NCBI GenBank assembly: GCA_001600455.1
Contig: BCKC01000009.1
Location: 496,001-560,000 of the forward strand
Direction of reading: 5' to 3'
DNA length: 64,000 bases
From: Endocalyx cinctus
Lineage: Eukaryota > Ascomycota > Sordariomycetes > Amphisphaeriales > Apiosporaceae
Shown here: positions 22,466-33,676 of the stretch, in pieces
Numbering within the stretch: position 1 is the first letter of the stretch
Layout: the number at the start of each line of letters is the position of its first letter
The notes under the pieces: model-generated
Database searches by the model: none
Told to the model about the DNA's origin: nothing
The model's input: only the letters and a program-made list of their open reading frames with translations
Made by a program: the position numbers and the translations under genes

Positions 22466-23610
22466 GGAAGGAAAAGAAAAAGGGTCATGAGTTTTTCGTT
22501 TCTTTTTTTTTTTCTGTCTATGGTCTTTGGGATATGTTATGTTATTTATGAGGAGTTTGAGTTTTTAGGTTGGGCTCGCGCAGGTTGGGCTTTGACAGTG
22601 GATATTTTCTCGAAAAAAACAACATTGTGGGACGGGTTGGGAAATAGGTAGGGTTTTGTTTTTTAAGGTAAGGGAAGGGGATGGGGATGGGGACGAAAGA
22701 CAAGTTGTACAACGCATATCATTCCATCCATTATACACGCACAAAAAAAAAAAAAAAAAAAAATCAAGGGATGGGATGGTATGGGGTTTTTTTATATTAT
22801 GGGGGGAAAAAAGGTAGGAAAAAGAGCCATCGGGATGTCTTTTTTTTTTCCTACTGAGAAGGGAAGATTTTTTACTTTTTTTTATTTTGTTTGCTGTTAA
22901 ACCAAACTAACCACGTAAGGTATATTTTTTCTTGTTATCACCATCTTCATATTCATTTTCATTCATTCATTTCGACTTTATCAAGAAAGGATGGATGATA
23001 TAGTCGAGTCGAAAAGAAGGGGGGTTTCTTCTTCTTTTTTTTTTTTTTTCATTATCTTCAAAGAGTACATATAAATCGATAGAAGAGAAAGTAAAGAAAG
23101 CATATATAGTATTACACACAAGAAAGCAAACAAATAAAAATAAAAAAAATACAGAATATATTGGCATTGGTTAAAATTGAATCACTTTTTGAGATCGAGA
23201 TTGAGAGATGAAGAAAAATAAGATTTCAAACCTCAAATATTAGATTCGAGAATATTGATTATATATATTTATATATTTCAAGAGTCGAGACTGGTCCAGC
23301 TCGGATCGTAACACGTAAGAAAAGAAAAAGTATATACAAATGCCCATCCACGTACTCCAAAAATAGTATTTACCCCCTTTTTTTTCTTCCTTTTTGTTTG
23401 TTTCTTTTTGATTTTTTTTTTTAATGTACAAGAGATAGAAGAGAGTGAAAACAATATCCGGAGGGGAGGAAAGACTCAAAACGCCGTCAACATGCTTTTC
23501 CAGTAATTTTTGTTTTTGTTTTATACATAAATTTTTCTTCCCTCATCTTCAAACAAAAGAGGTAGAAAAAAAAGAGAGAAAAAAAAAACGCCATTATCAT
23601 TCCAATTCAT
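22466..23610. other. Convergent 3' flank
   Basis: 1.1 kb of spacer between two convergent genes, dominated by A/T homopolymers (for example poly-A at 22743-22763 and poly-T near 23036-23050). No gene seen. Confidence 0.6.
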
Positions 23611-26016
23611 TCAAGCCTCCTTCTTCCCCTCAACGTAAACCTCCAACCCCTTCTTATCATCCTTAATACGCACCGTCGCGCGATCGCCCCTCGTCAACTC
23701 GCCCCTGATGATCTTATCCGCCAACCCGTTACTAATCTCCGTCGTGATGAGGCGGTTCAGCGGCCTAGCGCCGAACTTGGGGTCGTACCCGCGCTCGGCG
23801 AGCCAGTTTCGCACCTCGTCGCCCACGGCGAGGACGATCCGCCGCTCGTCGAGGCGGGCCTGCAGCTCCTCGAGGCGAATGTCGACGATATCCCTCAGGG
23901 CGTCGAGCGAGAGGCGCTTGAAGACGATGAAGGAGTCGATGCGGTTGAGGAACTCGGGCGGGTAGGAGCCGTGCACGACGTCGAGCACGGCTTGCCTCAC
24001 CTCGGGCGTGATGGACCCGTCGGGCGCCTCGGCGTACGGATGCATCGGGTTGGCGCCCACGAGGATGTCGGCCCCTAGATTAGACGTCAAGACGATGATG
24101 GTGTTGCGGAAGTCGACCTTGTGGCCCTGGGCGTCGGTCAGGTACCCTTCGTCGAGGACCTGGAGGAGTAGGGCCGAGATGTCGCGATGGGCCTTCTCGA
24201 ACTCGTCGAACAGTAAAACGGCGTAGGGTTTGCGTCTGACGGCTTCGGTGAGCTGACCGGCGTCGTCGTATCCCACGTATCCCGAAGGCGCGCCGATCAG
24301 ACGCGAGATCGTATGCTTTTCCTGGAACTCGCTCATGTCGAAGCGCACGACCGCCTGCTCCGTCGAGAACAGGAACCCGGCCAGCTTTTTGCATAACTCC
24401 GTCTTGCCCACGCCCGTAGGACCGAGGAAGAAGAACGAAGCTAGCGGCCGGTTATCCCCGCTGAGGCCGGCCCGCTGCATGCGAACGGCGTCTGCGACTG
24501 CCTTTAAGGCTTCGTCTTGGCCTCTAACCGACTCACGTAACGTCTCTTCCATGTGCACCAACTTTTCGATGTGACCTGAAGTGAGCTTGGTCACAGGTAT
24601 GCCGGTCATTCTTGATACCACGTTCGCTATATCGTCGGAGGTGACGGAATCGTGAATCAAGGTATCGGGACCTTGGGTTTCCGAGCTCGTCTCGGTCTCT
24701 TTTGGAAGCTTGGCCTCTAAATTCGGGATGACGCCGAACCGCAGTTCCGAGGCTTTCGCGAAGTTGCCTTGTCTCTGGGCCATGTCTAATTCAATCCTCG
24801 CCTTGTCTAGTTCCGATTGTACTTGCTTCAAGGCGTCGATCTCGCCTCGTTCCTTATCCCAACGCTCGGTAAGCACTTTTTCTTGATCCTGTAACTTCTT
24901 CAAATCTTCCTCTAGCTTCTCCCGGCGTTCCCGACTAGCTATGTCTTTCTCTTTCCGCAAGCTTTCTAGTTCGATCTGGATAGTCATGATCTTTTGGTCC
25001 AGACGCATTATGTCTTCCGGTTTGCTTTCCTGCTGTAATCTCAGGGAGCTCGCGGCCTCGTCCATCAAATCAATGGCCTTATCGGGCAGGAAGCGGTCGG
25101 TGATGTAACGATTGGACAAGGTGGCAGCAGCGACGAGAGCGCCGTCGGTGATGCGTACACCATGGTGAACTTCGTATTTTTCCTTAATACCTCGAAGGAT
25201 GCTGATGGTATCTTCGACGGTAGGTTCGTTGACGAGAATCGGTTGGAAACGTCTCGCTAAGGCAACGTCCTTTTCGATCAGGCGATATTCCGCTAGCGTA
25301 GTGGCGCCGCAGCATTGTAACTCGCCTCTAGACAAAGCGGGCTTGAGAAGGTTAGAGGCGTCTATAGAACCCTCGGCCTTACCTAATCCCAGCAGAGTAT
25401 GGAGCTCATCTATGAACAAGATGACACCACCTTTTGCTTGTTCGACTTCGGTCAAGACCTTTTTTAACCTCTCCTCGAAGTCACCTCGAAATTTGGCACC
25501 GGCAATGAGGGAGCCTAGATCCAACGAGATAACTTTTTTCTCTTTTATACTTTCCGGCACATCTCCGCGCACGATTCTGAGGGCCAAGCCTTCGAGGATG
25601 GCGGTCTTTCCAGTTCCGGCACTACCGATCAAGACGGGATTGTTTTTGGTACGTCTCGAGAGGACTTGTATGGTTCGTTGAATTTCGTCGTCTCTTCCGA
25701 TAACGGGATCCAACTTCCCATCTCTTGCTTTCGCCGTGAGATCTATTCCGTATTGTTCGAGGGCCGGTTTTTCTTCTTCGTTACCAAGGTTCATCCGATG
25801 CGTGCCACCGGGTGGATGCGGTCGGCCTTGGGAGTAAAATCTACTTGGTGCGGGAACATCGAAAATGGATTGAGGAGCTATCCTCGAGGTGGTGTTGATT
25901 ATAGCGGCTCTGGAAAGAATAGAGGGGTTTGTTCTTGTTTCCAGACGTCTAAGGTATCTTGAAGTTGTTTGCGCAACTCGGCGCGAGGAAGCAATGATTT
26001 GCCTGTTGGGTATCAT
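23611..26016 (-). CDS. HSP78: Mitochondrial disaggregase Hsp78 (ClpB family), 801 aa
   Basis: The protein opens with an Arg/Ser-rich mitochondrial presequence (about 60 residues). It then goes directly to [23 protein letters not shown], without the ClpB N-domain, which is the Hsp78 layout. AAA module 1 has Walker A GSAGTGKT near residue 130 and Walker [14 protein letters not shown] near 200. The coiled-coil middle domain runs about 340-430. AAA module 2 has Walker [11 protein letters not shown] near 530 and Walker [13 protein letters not shown] near 605. Sensor and arginine-finger regions (EFLNRIDSF) are present, and GARPLNRLI lies near the end. Hsp78 works with mitochondrial Hsp70 to refold aggregated matrix proteins. 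The gene has no intron, which suits a heat-shock gene, and an HSE-like site lies upstream at 26341-26358. Confidence 0.95.
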   Translation of the reverse strand: MIPNRQIIASSRRVAQTTSRYLRRLETRTNPSILSRAAIINTTSRIAPQSIFDVPAPSRFYSQGRPHPPGGTHRMNLGNEEEKPALEQYGIDLTAKARDGKLDPVIGRDDEIQRTIQVLSRRTKNNPVLIGSAGTGKTAILEGLALRIVRGDVPESIKEKKVISLDLGSLIAGAKFRGDFEERLKKVLTEVEQAKGGVILFIDELHTLLGLGKAEGSIDASNLLKPALSRGELQCCGATTLAEYRLIEKDVALARRFQPILVNEPTVEDTISILRGIKEKYEVHHGVRITDGALVAAATLSNRYITDRFLPDKAIDLMDEAASSLRLQQESKPEDIMRLDQKIMTIQIELESLRKEKDIASRERREKLEEDLKKLQDQEKVLTERWDKERGEIDALKQVQSELDKARIELDMAQRQGNFAKASELRFGVIPNLEAKLPKETETSSETQGPDTLIHDSVTSDDIANVVSRMTGIPVTKLTSGHIEKLVHMEETLRESVRGQDEALKAVADAVRMQRAGLSGDNRPLASFFFLGPTGVGKTELCKKLAGFLFSTEQAVVRFDMSEFQEKHTISRLIGAPSGYVGYDDAGQLTEAVRRKPYAVLLFDEFEKAHRDISALLLQVLDEGYLTDAQGHKVDFRNTIIVLTSNLGADILVGANPMHPYAEAPDGSITPEVRQAVLDVVHGSYPPEFLNRIDSFIVFKRLSLDALRDIVDIRLEELQARLDERRIVLAVGDEVRNWLAERGYDPKFGARPLNRLITTEISNGLADKIIRGELTRGDRATVRIKDDKKGLEVYVEGKKEA

Positions 26017-27043
26017 AATGTGTGTTTGTGTATGTGTTTGTGTACTATACTATATACTTAGGAGGTATGTATGTAGTAGTATAATTGGTGTAACAAATTG
26101 AAAGACAAATAAGATTCAAAGAGAGTAAAAGAATGTAAAACTGAGACTTCTCATCGTAACATCACACGGGAAAAGAATAAACTCTACTGGTAAATACTTT
26201 ACTGAATATATATACGTCCACGGGTATACGATAGACTGATGATATTGGTATAGAATGGTATAGTATGGTATGGTATAGTATTATATGGTATGTGATGGAA
26301 CCACTACGCAATCAGAAGCTTTGACTTTGCGATGAATCCAGAGCTTTCTGGAATTATCGGTCAAAAAGACGTAGGTATATATACCCTACCTAGGCCTAGT
26401 AGCCTAGCAGCCTAGGTATATGTATATTTTTTATATCTTATCGTTGCTTTTATCGATAGCTCATTTAGTGACTTATCAGATAAATATTAAACTCGATAAA
26501 TGAGATTTACTTGATTACTTGATAATTATATACTTACCAGGTAGGTATGTACATAAAATCAAATAACTCCAAGAATGAATCACTAAATATTTTCCTCTTC
26601 TTTTTTTTTTCTTTTCTTCTTTTTGAATGAGGGGTCAAAAATCCAATGAATACCTTAGAATTGAGGCAAATCAGGGTCTTTGAAGAAATTGATTCGTCCT
26701 GATTAGGGAAGGTGGGTAATTTCGATAATTTCAAGTGGGGATAAAAGGGATCAACCTCTGGAAAAATTTCAAAAATTTTTCAAAAGAAAAAAAAAAATAC
26801 CACCTAAACACCTCCTCTCTTCTGACTTACCTTTCCCTCTTACATTCCATATGCAAACCCCACCTAGTTGACCTAGTCTTTTTCTCTCTCTCTCTCTTTT
26901 TTTTTTCTCTTCCCTTCACAAGCTTCAAGTTTTTTCTTTCTCACTGTTTACTTTTTTTTCCCTTCTTCATCCAAGAGATACCCCCTTAAAAGAGAGAGAA
27001 TTGAATAATTTTCCTCATATATTTTTCTTCTTAATTCGCAAAA
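26017..27043. other. Divergent promoter region of HSP78 and the eEF1B-alpha gene
   Basis: 1 kb between two outward-reading genes. The left part has TATGGTATAG-type simple repeats (26250-26290) and a clustered CCTAG palindrome (26394-26416). The right part (26880-26960) is a long CT-rich tract directly before the eEF1B-alpha leader, a common feature of strongly expressed fungal housekeeping promoters. Confidence 0.6.
26341..26358. promoter_or_regulatory. Putative heat shock element upstream of HSP78
   Basis: The pattern GAG-ct-TTC-tg-GAA-tt-ATC has four alternating 5-bp units. The two central ones (TTC, GAA) match the consensus exactly and the outer two have one mismatch each. It lies about 325 bp upstream of the HSP78 start codon. 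The function is inferred from motif and position. Confidence 0.4.
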
Positions 27044-28446
27044 ATGGGTTTCACAGATCTTGTTTCCGACACTGGTCTTGCCGGTAAGTTTTCTTCTATT
27101 CAACTCGTTTCTACTCTTTCTCTATTCCAATTGTTTTTATTATGACTCCCCTCATCCAAAAAGAGATACCTATGAACCCCTCCATCTCCGTACCAAATAT
27201 GGTTGGGTATCAACCTCACCAAAGCCCACAAAACACCTTGATGTTTTCCTTCACAAGATTTTTGAGTGGCTAATTTAAAATTCTTCAACAATATAGTGCT
27301 TAACAGCTGGTTGACTACTCGATCCTACATCACCTCGTAAGTCTCGAAGCGAAAAGCCATAATGTCGTTGTCGTTTTTGTTTTCCCCCGGTTCGATGTCA
27401 CTCAAGCGCGTTGACTCACCGCAAAAAAAAAAAAAAAAAAAAATTGCACTCTTTTACCTTATTTTACCGTACTTGGATACTTGGTTTCTTTTGATATGAT
27501 GAGAATAATTGGTCCGTGTTTCCGAGCAGACTCAAGACCTGCTAATGAGGACAAATACAATAGCACTTTGTGCAACTCTGATTTTGAAACTTTCCTTTTA
27601 AATTTCTGTTCATTCTCTTAACAAACTTTGTTTACTATGCTATCTTAGTAGATGATATCTTAAGAATGACCCGAAAAGCTGACGCGATATTGGTCAATAC
27701 AGTTACTCTCCTTCCCAGGCCGATGTAGTCTGCTTCAAGGCCATCACCGCCGCCCCCGACGCCGCCAAGTACCCCAACGCCGCCAGATGGTACAAGCACA
27801 TCGCCTCGTTCGAGGACGAGTTCGCTACCCTCCCCGGTGACGCGTCCAAGGCCTACACCGTCTACGGACCTGAGGTCGCCGAGGTGACCATCAACCCGGC
27901 TAAGGCTCCCGACGCCGCCGCTGAGGAGGACGAAGACGTCGACCTCTTCGGCAGTGACGACGAGGAGGAGGATGCCGAGGCTGTCCGTGTCCGTGAGGAG
28001 CGTCTGGCGGCTTACAGGGCCAAGAAGGAGGCCAAGCCCAAGGTCGCCGCCAAGTCTGTGTGTATCATAGATATCAAGCCTTGGGGTTAGTTGTCTTCCT
28101 ATCATCGTGCTTATAACCACTCCGACTGACCTTCTCTTCTACTTAATAGATGACGAGACCGACATGGTTGCCCTCGAGTCGTCCGTCCGAAGCATCGAGA
28201 AGGATGGTCTGCTCTGGGGTGCCTCCAAGTTGGTCGCTGTTGGTTTCGGTATCAAGAAGCTCCAGATCATGCTTGTCGTCGAGGACGACAAGGTCTCCCT
28301 CGACGAGCTGCAAGAGCAGATCGCCGAGTTCGAGGACTACGTTCAGTCCTCCGACGTCGTAAGTTTACATGAACATTCCGCACGTACATACCCGATATTT
28401 TTTACTAACGTTTCCGCTTCACCAGGTCTCCATGCAAAAGTTGTAG
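27044..28446 (+). CDS. EFB1: Translation elongation factor eEF1B-alpha (EF-1 beta), 230 aa
   Basis: There are five exons: 27044-27083, 27297-27336, 27703-28085, 28150-28358 and 28426-28446. The product starts [41 protein letters not shown] (GST-C-like N domain) and has the acidic linker [20 protein letters not shown]. The C-terminal nucleotide-exchange domain runs from [16 protein letters not shown] to QSSDVVSMQKL. It reloads GTP onto eEF1A during translation. The second intron (27337-27702, 366 bp) is much longer than the others because it carries a box C/D snoRNA (27484-27590). The last exon has only 21 bp and encodes VSMQKL. Exons 1 and 2 are 40 bp each, and all phases match. Confidence 0.95.
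27484..27590 (+). ncRNA. snR18: Intronic box C/D snoRNA, snR18/U18 type
   Basis: Inside the second eEF1B-alpha intron I see C box ATGATGA (27496-27502), C' ATGAGGA (27545-27551) and D box CTGA (27578-27581). Five-bp terminal stem arms flank them (GTTTC 27484-27488 and GAAAC 27586-27590). The 13 nt before a degenerate D' box CCGA (27522-27525) read TTGGTCCGTGTTT. They are complementary to AAACACGGACCAA, a conserved 25S rRNA segment as I recall it. The fifth nucleotide from D' pairs with the A that is A649 in yeast, the known snR18 target. In yeast snR18 also lies in the EFB1 intron, so host and guide agree. A GCACTTTGTGC hairpin fills the second half. Confidence 0.85.
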
Positions 28447-29989
28447 AATGTCTCCCGACGTAGGAGGAGCAGCTGATGGATTTAAGACGACGCGTTTTTC
28501 ATCTCGCACATGATTTCATGATACACAACCTTTAGAAAGACAATGAAACGGAATTTCGGTTTGATGACTTACATTTACATGATGAGGTAAAAAGGGAGGG
28601 AACTGGTAAGGGGGGTTTATGATGATGAAATGTGCGGGTGTGAATAACGTGTTCTCGGATAAATGAGCTCGGGTTGAAAGGAAAGGGGGAAAATACCAAG
28701 CCGCCCCTTCTTTTTTCCTATTCGAATTTACATAGAGACCCAGAGAAAACATTTACTCTGAAAAAGAAAATAAAAGTAAAAAAAAAAGAAACATCATAGA
28801 TGAAGAAGATCCACTGCTTTTCTCCTCCGCTTCCTCGTTGAAACAAATGTACAGCTTTAGAAAGGTTTCCGTTAGTTGGGTGTGCAAGAGATACACATGA
28901 TATCATAGGGTCATTATCATCTCGGAGTAAGGTTATCTTCAATATTCTCCAGTTGACAACGCCTATTATCTTTATGTCGACATTCCTGGGTGCACATACG
29001 CGAGACCCTGTAGAGACAGAAATCATATGTCTATATCGCTATCTACCTATATCGGTAAGGAGTCATAAGTGAGTCGGTCGTCTTGAGCATATATATATAT
29101 ATTATATGAGGCTACCTTTCCTCGTTTCTCTCCCTTACATCATTATATTATATCTCTTCTTGAGTAAAAGAAATGAAGGTTGTTCTTTGAAGAGGCTTGA
29201 TCACCCCGTCTTATATACTTGAGATATAAATTGGTGATGGATAGGAGGGGGAAGAATTATGTATGGTTAATTGTCTTTGGATATATATATACGTGTGTAC
29301 ATGTATATGAGATGTAATTCTAACAGACAGAGGTACCTTCAAAATAGCATACACCTTTGCATGATATAAATGAACATGATATTTAAACTAAAGCGTGTCT
29401 TAGATATAAACCATACCTACCTACTTACTGACTTCGTACTTAACTGAAAATATAAGAAAGAAAGGAAACGTTAAGAAAGGTTATATAGTATACATAGATC
29501 ATCTACAGGTATAAAACACTGGATGAATTCTTATTTTGGATCTAACATATCCTTAAAAATAAAATACCTTGCATTTATTGCATCCCGTATAGTTGCTATG
29601 TTACATATCCTCCTCCCCTTTACTGTTTCTTAAGCTCGCTTGTTATCTCTGCCTGTCTCACTCTCCTTGGCCACTTGCGTTCTCATTTCTTACCTTTTCT
29701 TCTTTTTCGTGTTTTACGTAGCTGGTCATATATCCAGCCATGATCTTACATTCAATACAATATTTTTATTTTCTCTCGTTCATTTTGGGTATCCCTTCTA
29801 CGTATCATATCATTTTAACCTTCTTTCTGTTTGTTGTCGTTTTCTTCTTCTTCTTCTTCTTCTTTTTCTACTAAATTTTATTCATTTTACGTGTTGTTGA
29901 AAAAAGAGAAGAAAAAAAAAAAAAAGAAAAACCCATCCATGTTTTTTTTTTTNTTTTCCCACCCTTCCTCTACTTTTCTCTTTCCTTTT
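28447..29989. other. Convergent 3' flank with an undetermined base
   Basis: 1.5 kb of AT-rich spacer between convergent genes. It contains TA-rich microsatellites (29090-29105) and a CTT repeat near 29843-29866, and one N at 29953 within a poly-T run. No gene seen. Confidence 0.6.
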
Positions 29990-31980
29990 TTAATGATGGA
30001 AGAGTCGAACGCTCTGCTCTACGATAACGACACCGACCTGCTCGGCCGCCGCGTAAACGGCGCCGTCGTTTTGGCTGCCTCCGGGTGCCGCGATGTACTT
30101 GGCGCCCGATCGCGCAGCGCGGTAGACGTTATCCACGAAGGGGAACTAAACAAGAAAAAAAAAAAAAAGAATATTAGTATCTCTCGTTTATTATCTTTTT
30201 GATATATGACAAGAAGAAGAAAAAATAAAACTTACGAAAGCATCACTCGAAACCGCCACGTCCGTCAACTTGCTCAACCACTCCTCCCTCTCGGCCTCCC
30301 CGAACGCGGCGGGGACCTCCTCGAAGACGCTCTCGAAAGCGGCTCTCTCGGGCCCGTCCTTGGGGAGCTCGCCGCTGACGAGCAGGTCGATCGCGTTGGA
30401 CTTATCGGCGCGCTTCGTGCCCTTCTTCCACTTGATCCCGACGACGCGCGGGTGGAAGCGCAGCCACCAGTTATCGGCCTTGTCGCCCGCCAGACGAGTA
30501 CAGTGGATGCGGGACTGCTGGCCGGCGCCGAGGCCGACGACCTGGCCGTGCTTGGCGTAGCAGACCGAGTTGCTCTGCGTGTACTTGAGCGCGATCGTCG
30601 CCACCGCGAGGTCGCGCTTCGCGCTTTCCGGTAGGACGTGGTCCTTGGGCGTGATGGTGCGCTTGAACGAGGCCGGCGCGATCGCCACGTCGTTGCGGTG
30701 CTGCGACAGGCTCACGCCGTACACGGTCCGCACCTCGGTCTCGTCCGGCTCGAAGAGCGGGTCCATCCGCAGGATCAGGTACTTGCCGCCTTTCTTCTTC
30801 TTCAGAATCTCGAGCGCCGCGTCCTCGTACCCGGGCGCGATCACGCCGTCGGATACTTCCTTGGAAATAATGCTGGCCGTCGGCACGTCCACCACGTCGC
30901 TGAGGGCGATCATGTCGCCGAAGCTGCTCATCCGGTCGGCGCCGCGAGCGCGGGCGTACGCTTGGGCCAGGCCCGAGGACTCGAGTCCCTGGATGTCGTC
31001 GACGAAGTAGACCTTGCGCTCTTCGGCGGTCAAGGGGACCCCCACGGCGGCGCCGGCGGGCGAGACGTGCTTGAAGCTAGCCGCGGCCGGCAAGCCCAGG
31101 CCCGCCTTCAGCTCCTTGACGAGGGCCCAGCCGTTGAGCGCGTCCAGCAGGTTGATGTATCCCGGGGAGCCGCAGAGGGCCTCGAAGGGCAGCGGTCGGG
31201 CCGAGGTGTAGGCCGAAGCGGGCTTCTGGTGCGGGTTGGCGCCGTACCGCAGGGCCACGTGCTGCTGGCCGTCGGCGTAGCGGGCGCGGAAGAAGGAGGA
31301 TATGGCGGCGTCGTAGTCGGCCGTGTGCTCGAAGGCCTTGAGGGCGTAGCGGTTGCGGCTCGACTCCTTGATCTCGCCGCCGCCGAGCTCCTTGAGGAAC
31401 TCGGGGTAGTCGGTCGGGTCGCTGAGGATCGTCACGCGCGCGTGGTTCTTGGCCGCGGCCCGGATCAGGGTGACGCCGCCGATGTCGATCTCCTCGACGG
31501 CCTCGGGGATGGTCACGTTCGGCTTAGCGACGGTGTCTTTGAAGGGGTACAGGTTGCAGATGACGTAGTCGACTTTGTTGATGCTCTGCTCGGCCAGGTC
31601 CTTCTCGTCCGACGCGAGGTTGCGCGCTAGTATTCCGGCGTGGACGGCCGGGTGCAAGGTCTTGACTCGACCGGCCAACATCTCTGGGGCGCGCGTGATA
31701 GCGGAGATATCTCTATAGTTTTAAGCTGGGTCAATATCGTCGATGAATTACATATATATATATGTATGTATTTGTATATGTATATGTATATATAAGCGCC
31801 TCTATAATACTATAAATGGGTATAAACTTACTCGACAGGAAAACCGCTCTCGCGAATCATCTTGGCGGTGCCTCCAGAAGCTAGGATACGGACATTCTGC
31901 TGGATAAGGCCTTTAGCAAGGTCTAAGAGACCTGTCTTATCGTAGACGGAGAGAATAGCTATTCTCTGAGGGGCCGACAT
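29990..31980 (-). CDS. Bifunctional AICAR transformylase / IMP cyclohydrolase (PurH/ATIC), 593 aa
   Basis: The three exons are 31980-31832, 31712-30236 and 30145-29990. The N-terminus [25 protein letters not shown] starts the IMP cyclohydrolase (MGS-like) domain, which includes [47 protein letters not shown]. The C-terminal AICAR formyltransferase domain keeps the lysine-histidine pair [15 protein letters not shown] and [12 protein letters not shown], and ends [30 protein letters not shown]...RLFHH. It catalyses the last two steps of de novo purine synthesis in the cytosol; yeast has the paralogues ADE16 and ADE17. Length equals the family norm. The first intron holds TA/TG-rich simple repeats. 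Long open frames on the opposite strand (for example 30638-31630) are antisense shadows of the GC-rich coding DNA. Confidence 0.96.
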
Positions 31981-32846
31981 ATTGAGATTGATATTTCAAT
32001 CAAAGCTTGAATATGTATGGGAGATATGATGGATACCGGTATTCAGTGAAGAAGGTATTGAGTTTCTGTCTACAACGGTCTGTCTTTTGAGAAATAGGTG
32101 ACTTTAGGACCTGACAGTTTTACTAACTTGTCATAACAAGCAGTAAAAAAAAACTTGAAGAGTTATAAAAAAAAAAACAATTACTTCAAATGAATCTAGT
32201 CACATTCGGCATAACCTTTAGGTATGACGAGAATATTGAAATTTTTCAAAGAGCATGGCGGGGTTTTTTAGGAAAACCACCCCACCAGCATTTTTTTTTC
32301 TTCTTTAAAAAAAGCTCTCAGCTCCATCTACCCGTACTGCCGTAAATGGATTTCCCTGTCTTTTTTTTATTTATTCAATTAAAAGATAACAGCGATTTGA
32401 TTAATTTTAAGTTTTTGGGTGTATTAACATTGGGAATCTCCATTTCTAAGGTTTAAGATTTTTTCATGCTCAATCTTTGGCTATAACTTTAATTCACTCA
32501 TGTCAATAAAGAAAAAGAAAGAAAAAGAAAGAAAAAGAAAAAATATTCATCACTTTGCCCCTCCATAGAAGATCCAAGACATTTTTTTTTTTACCCCTCT
32601 ATACCGGTATCGGAGTGGAAATATCGAGATTGATACATATACCGTTAAATACGATATTGCATCAGATGCATTTTATGTAACCCCCCTTTCGACCCCACTC
32701 GGGTGGACGCGCTCTTATCTTTTTTTTTTTTGAAGCGCGTTGAGTGACGATAGTCAATTTTGCACAATAGAATATACGTATATATCTACTACTATGACAT
32801 AAAGCTATCGAGAGAAAGGTGATCGACCTCACAATCTCTAGTTGCG
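31981..32846. other. Divergent promoter region of PurH and PSF1
   Basis: Spacer with several poly-T/poly-A runs and a 10-bp tandem repeat (GAAAAAGAAA, about three copies) at 32509-32542. No gene seen. Confidence 0.6.
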
Positions 32847-33676
32847 ATGTACGGTGACCTCGGAAACAAACTGGTAAGGCATAACATATATATATTTCAA
32901 ACATGTTTTTTTAAAATGAAACTAAATAATAACCCACCCTCGAGCCCAGTAGGTTCAACAAGCGAAACGAACGCAAAACCTATCCCACCTACCTCCATAC
33001 CAAGCCGAGATCGTCCGGGCCGTGACGCGCGAGGTCCGCGACCTAGATAAAGATGTGACCGATATGCTAGAACCCTTTCAAGGGTCCTTCAACCCGGCCG
33101 ACGACGAGGCCACCGCCTGCACCTTACTCGTAAACCACCTCGCCATGCGCCGCAACAAGCGCTGCCTCCTAGCCTACCATCGCACCCGTACCGATCGCCT
33201 CGAGGAGCTGGTCTGGAAAGGTTACGACGTGGTCGATCTCGCGGGTCAGCAAGTTCGACATCAGCAGGATGGAGGTTCGGGAGGAGGAGGAGGTGGTGGC
33301 GCCTCTCGCGGTGGTGACGCCGGTACGAGTAGTCTGAGCCCCCAGGAGGAGGACTACGTGAGACAGTATAGCGACCTTTTGGCGGCTTATAAGGGCCAGT
33401 GGACGGATATCGATCTCACGGGAAGTCTGGAACCGCCGAGAGATCTGTTCATCGATGTTAGAGTCTTGAAGGATGCGGGGGAGATCCAGACGGAATATGG
33501 GTATGCTTATACTGTGCTGCTACATATTCGCAATTGCCGTGATTATTTTGCTCAATTCGCTAACCTTTCTGTCCGATCACAGGGCTATCACGTTAACTAA
33601 GAACAGTCAATTCTACGTTCGCCAAGGAGACGTCGAACGACTTATAGCACAAGGGTATCTCCAAAGGCTTGGCTAA
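32847..33676 (+). CDS. PSF1: DNA replication complex GINS subunit Psf1, 222 aa
   Basis: The exons are 32847-32873, 32953-33500 and 33583-33676. The joined protein reads MYGDLGNKLVQQAKRTQNLSHLPPYQAEIVRAVTREVRDLDKDV at the start. It keeps LLVNHLAMRRNKRCLLAYHRTRTDRLEELVW, and ends TEYGAITLTKNSQFYVRQGDVERLIAQGYLQRLG, the Psf1 C-terminal B-domain. A disordered Gly-rich insert (residues near 110-125) separates the helical domain from the rest. GINS joins Cdc45 and MCM2-7 to form the replicative helicase in the nucleus. The 27-bp first exon is supported by the conserved MYGDLGNKL start and in-phase splice sites. Confidence 0.95.

Noticed and set aside
30638..31630. 330-codon plus-strand frame opposite the PurH gene
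   Set aside because: It lies wholly antisense to a well-conserved coding exon and has shadow-type Val/Gly/Arg-rich composition; no family features.
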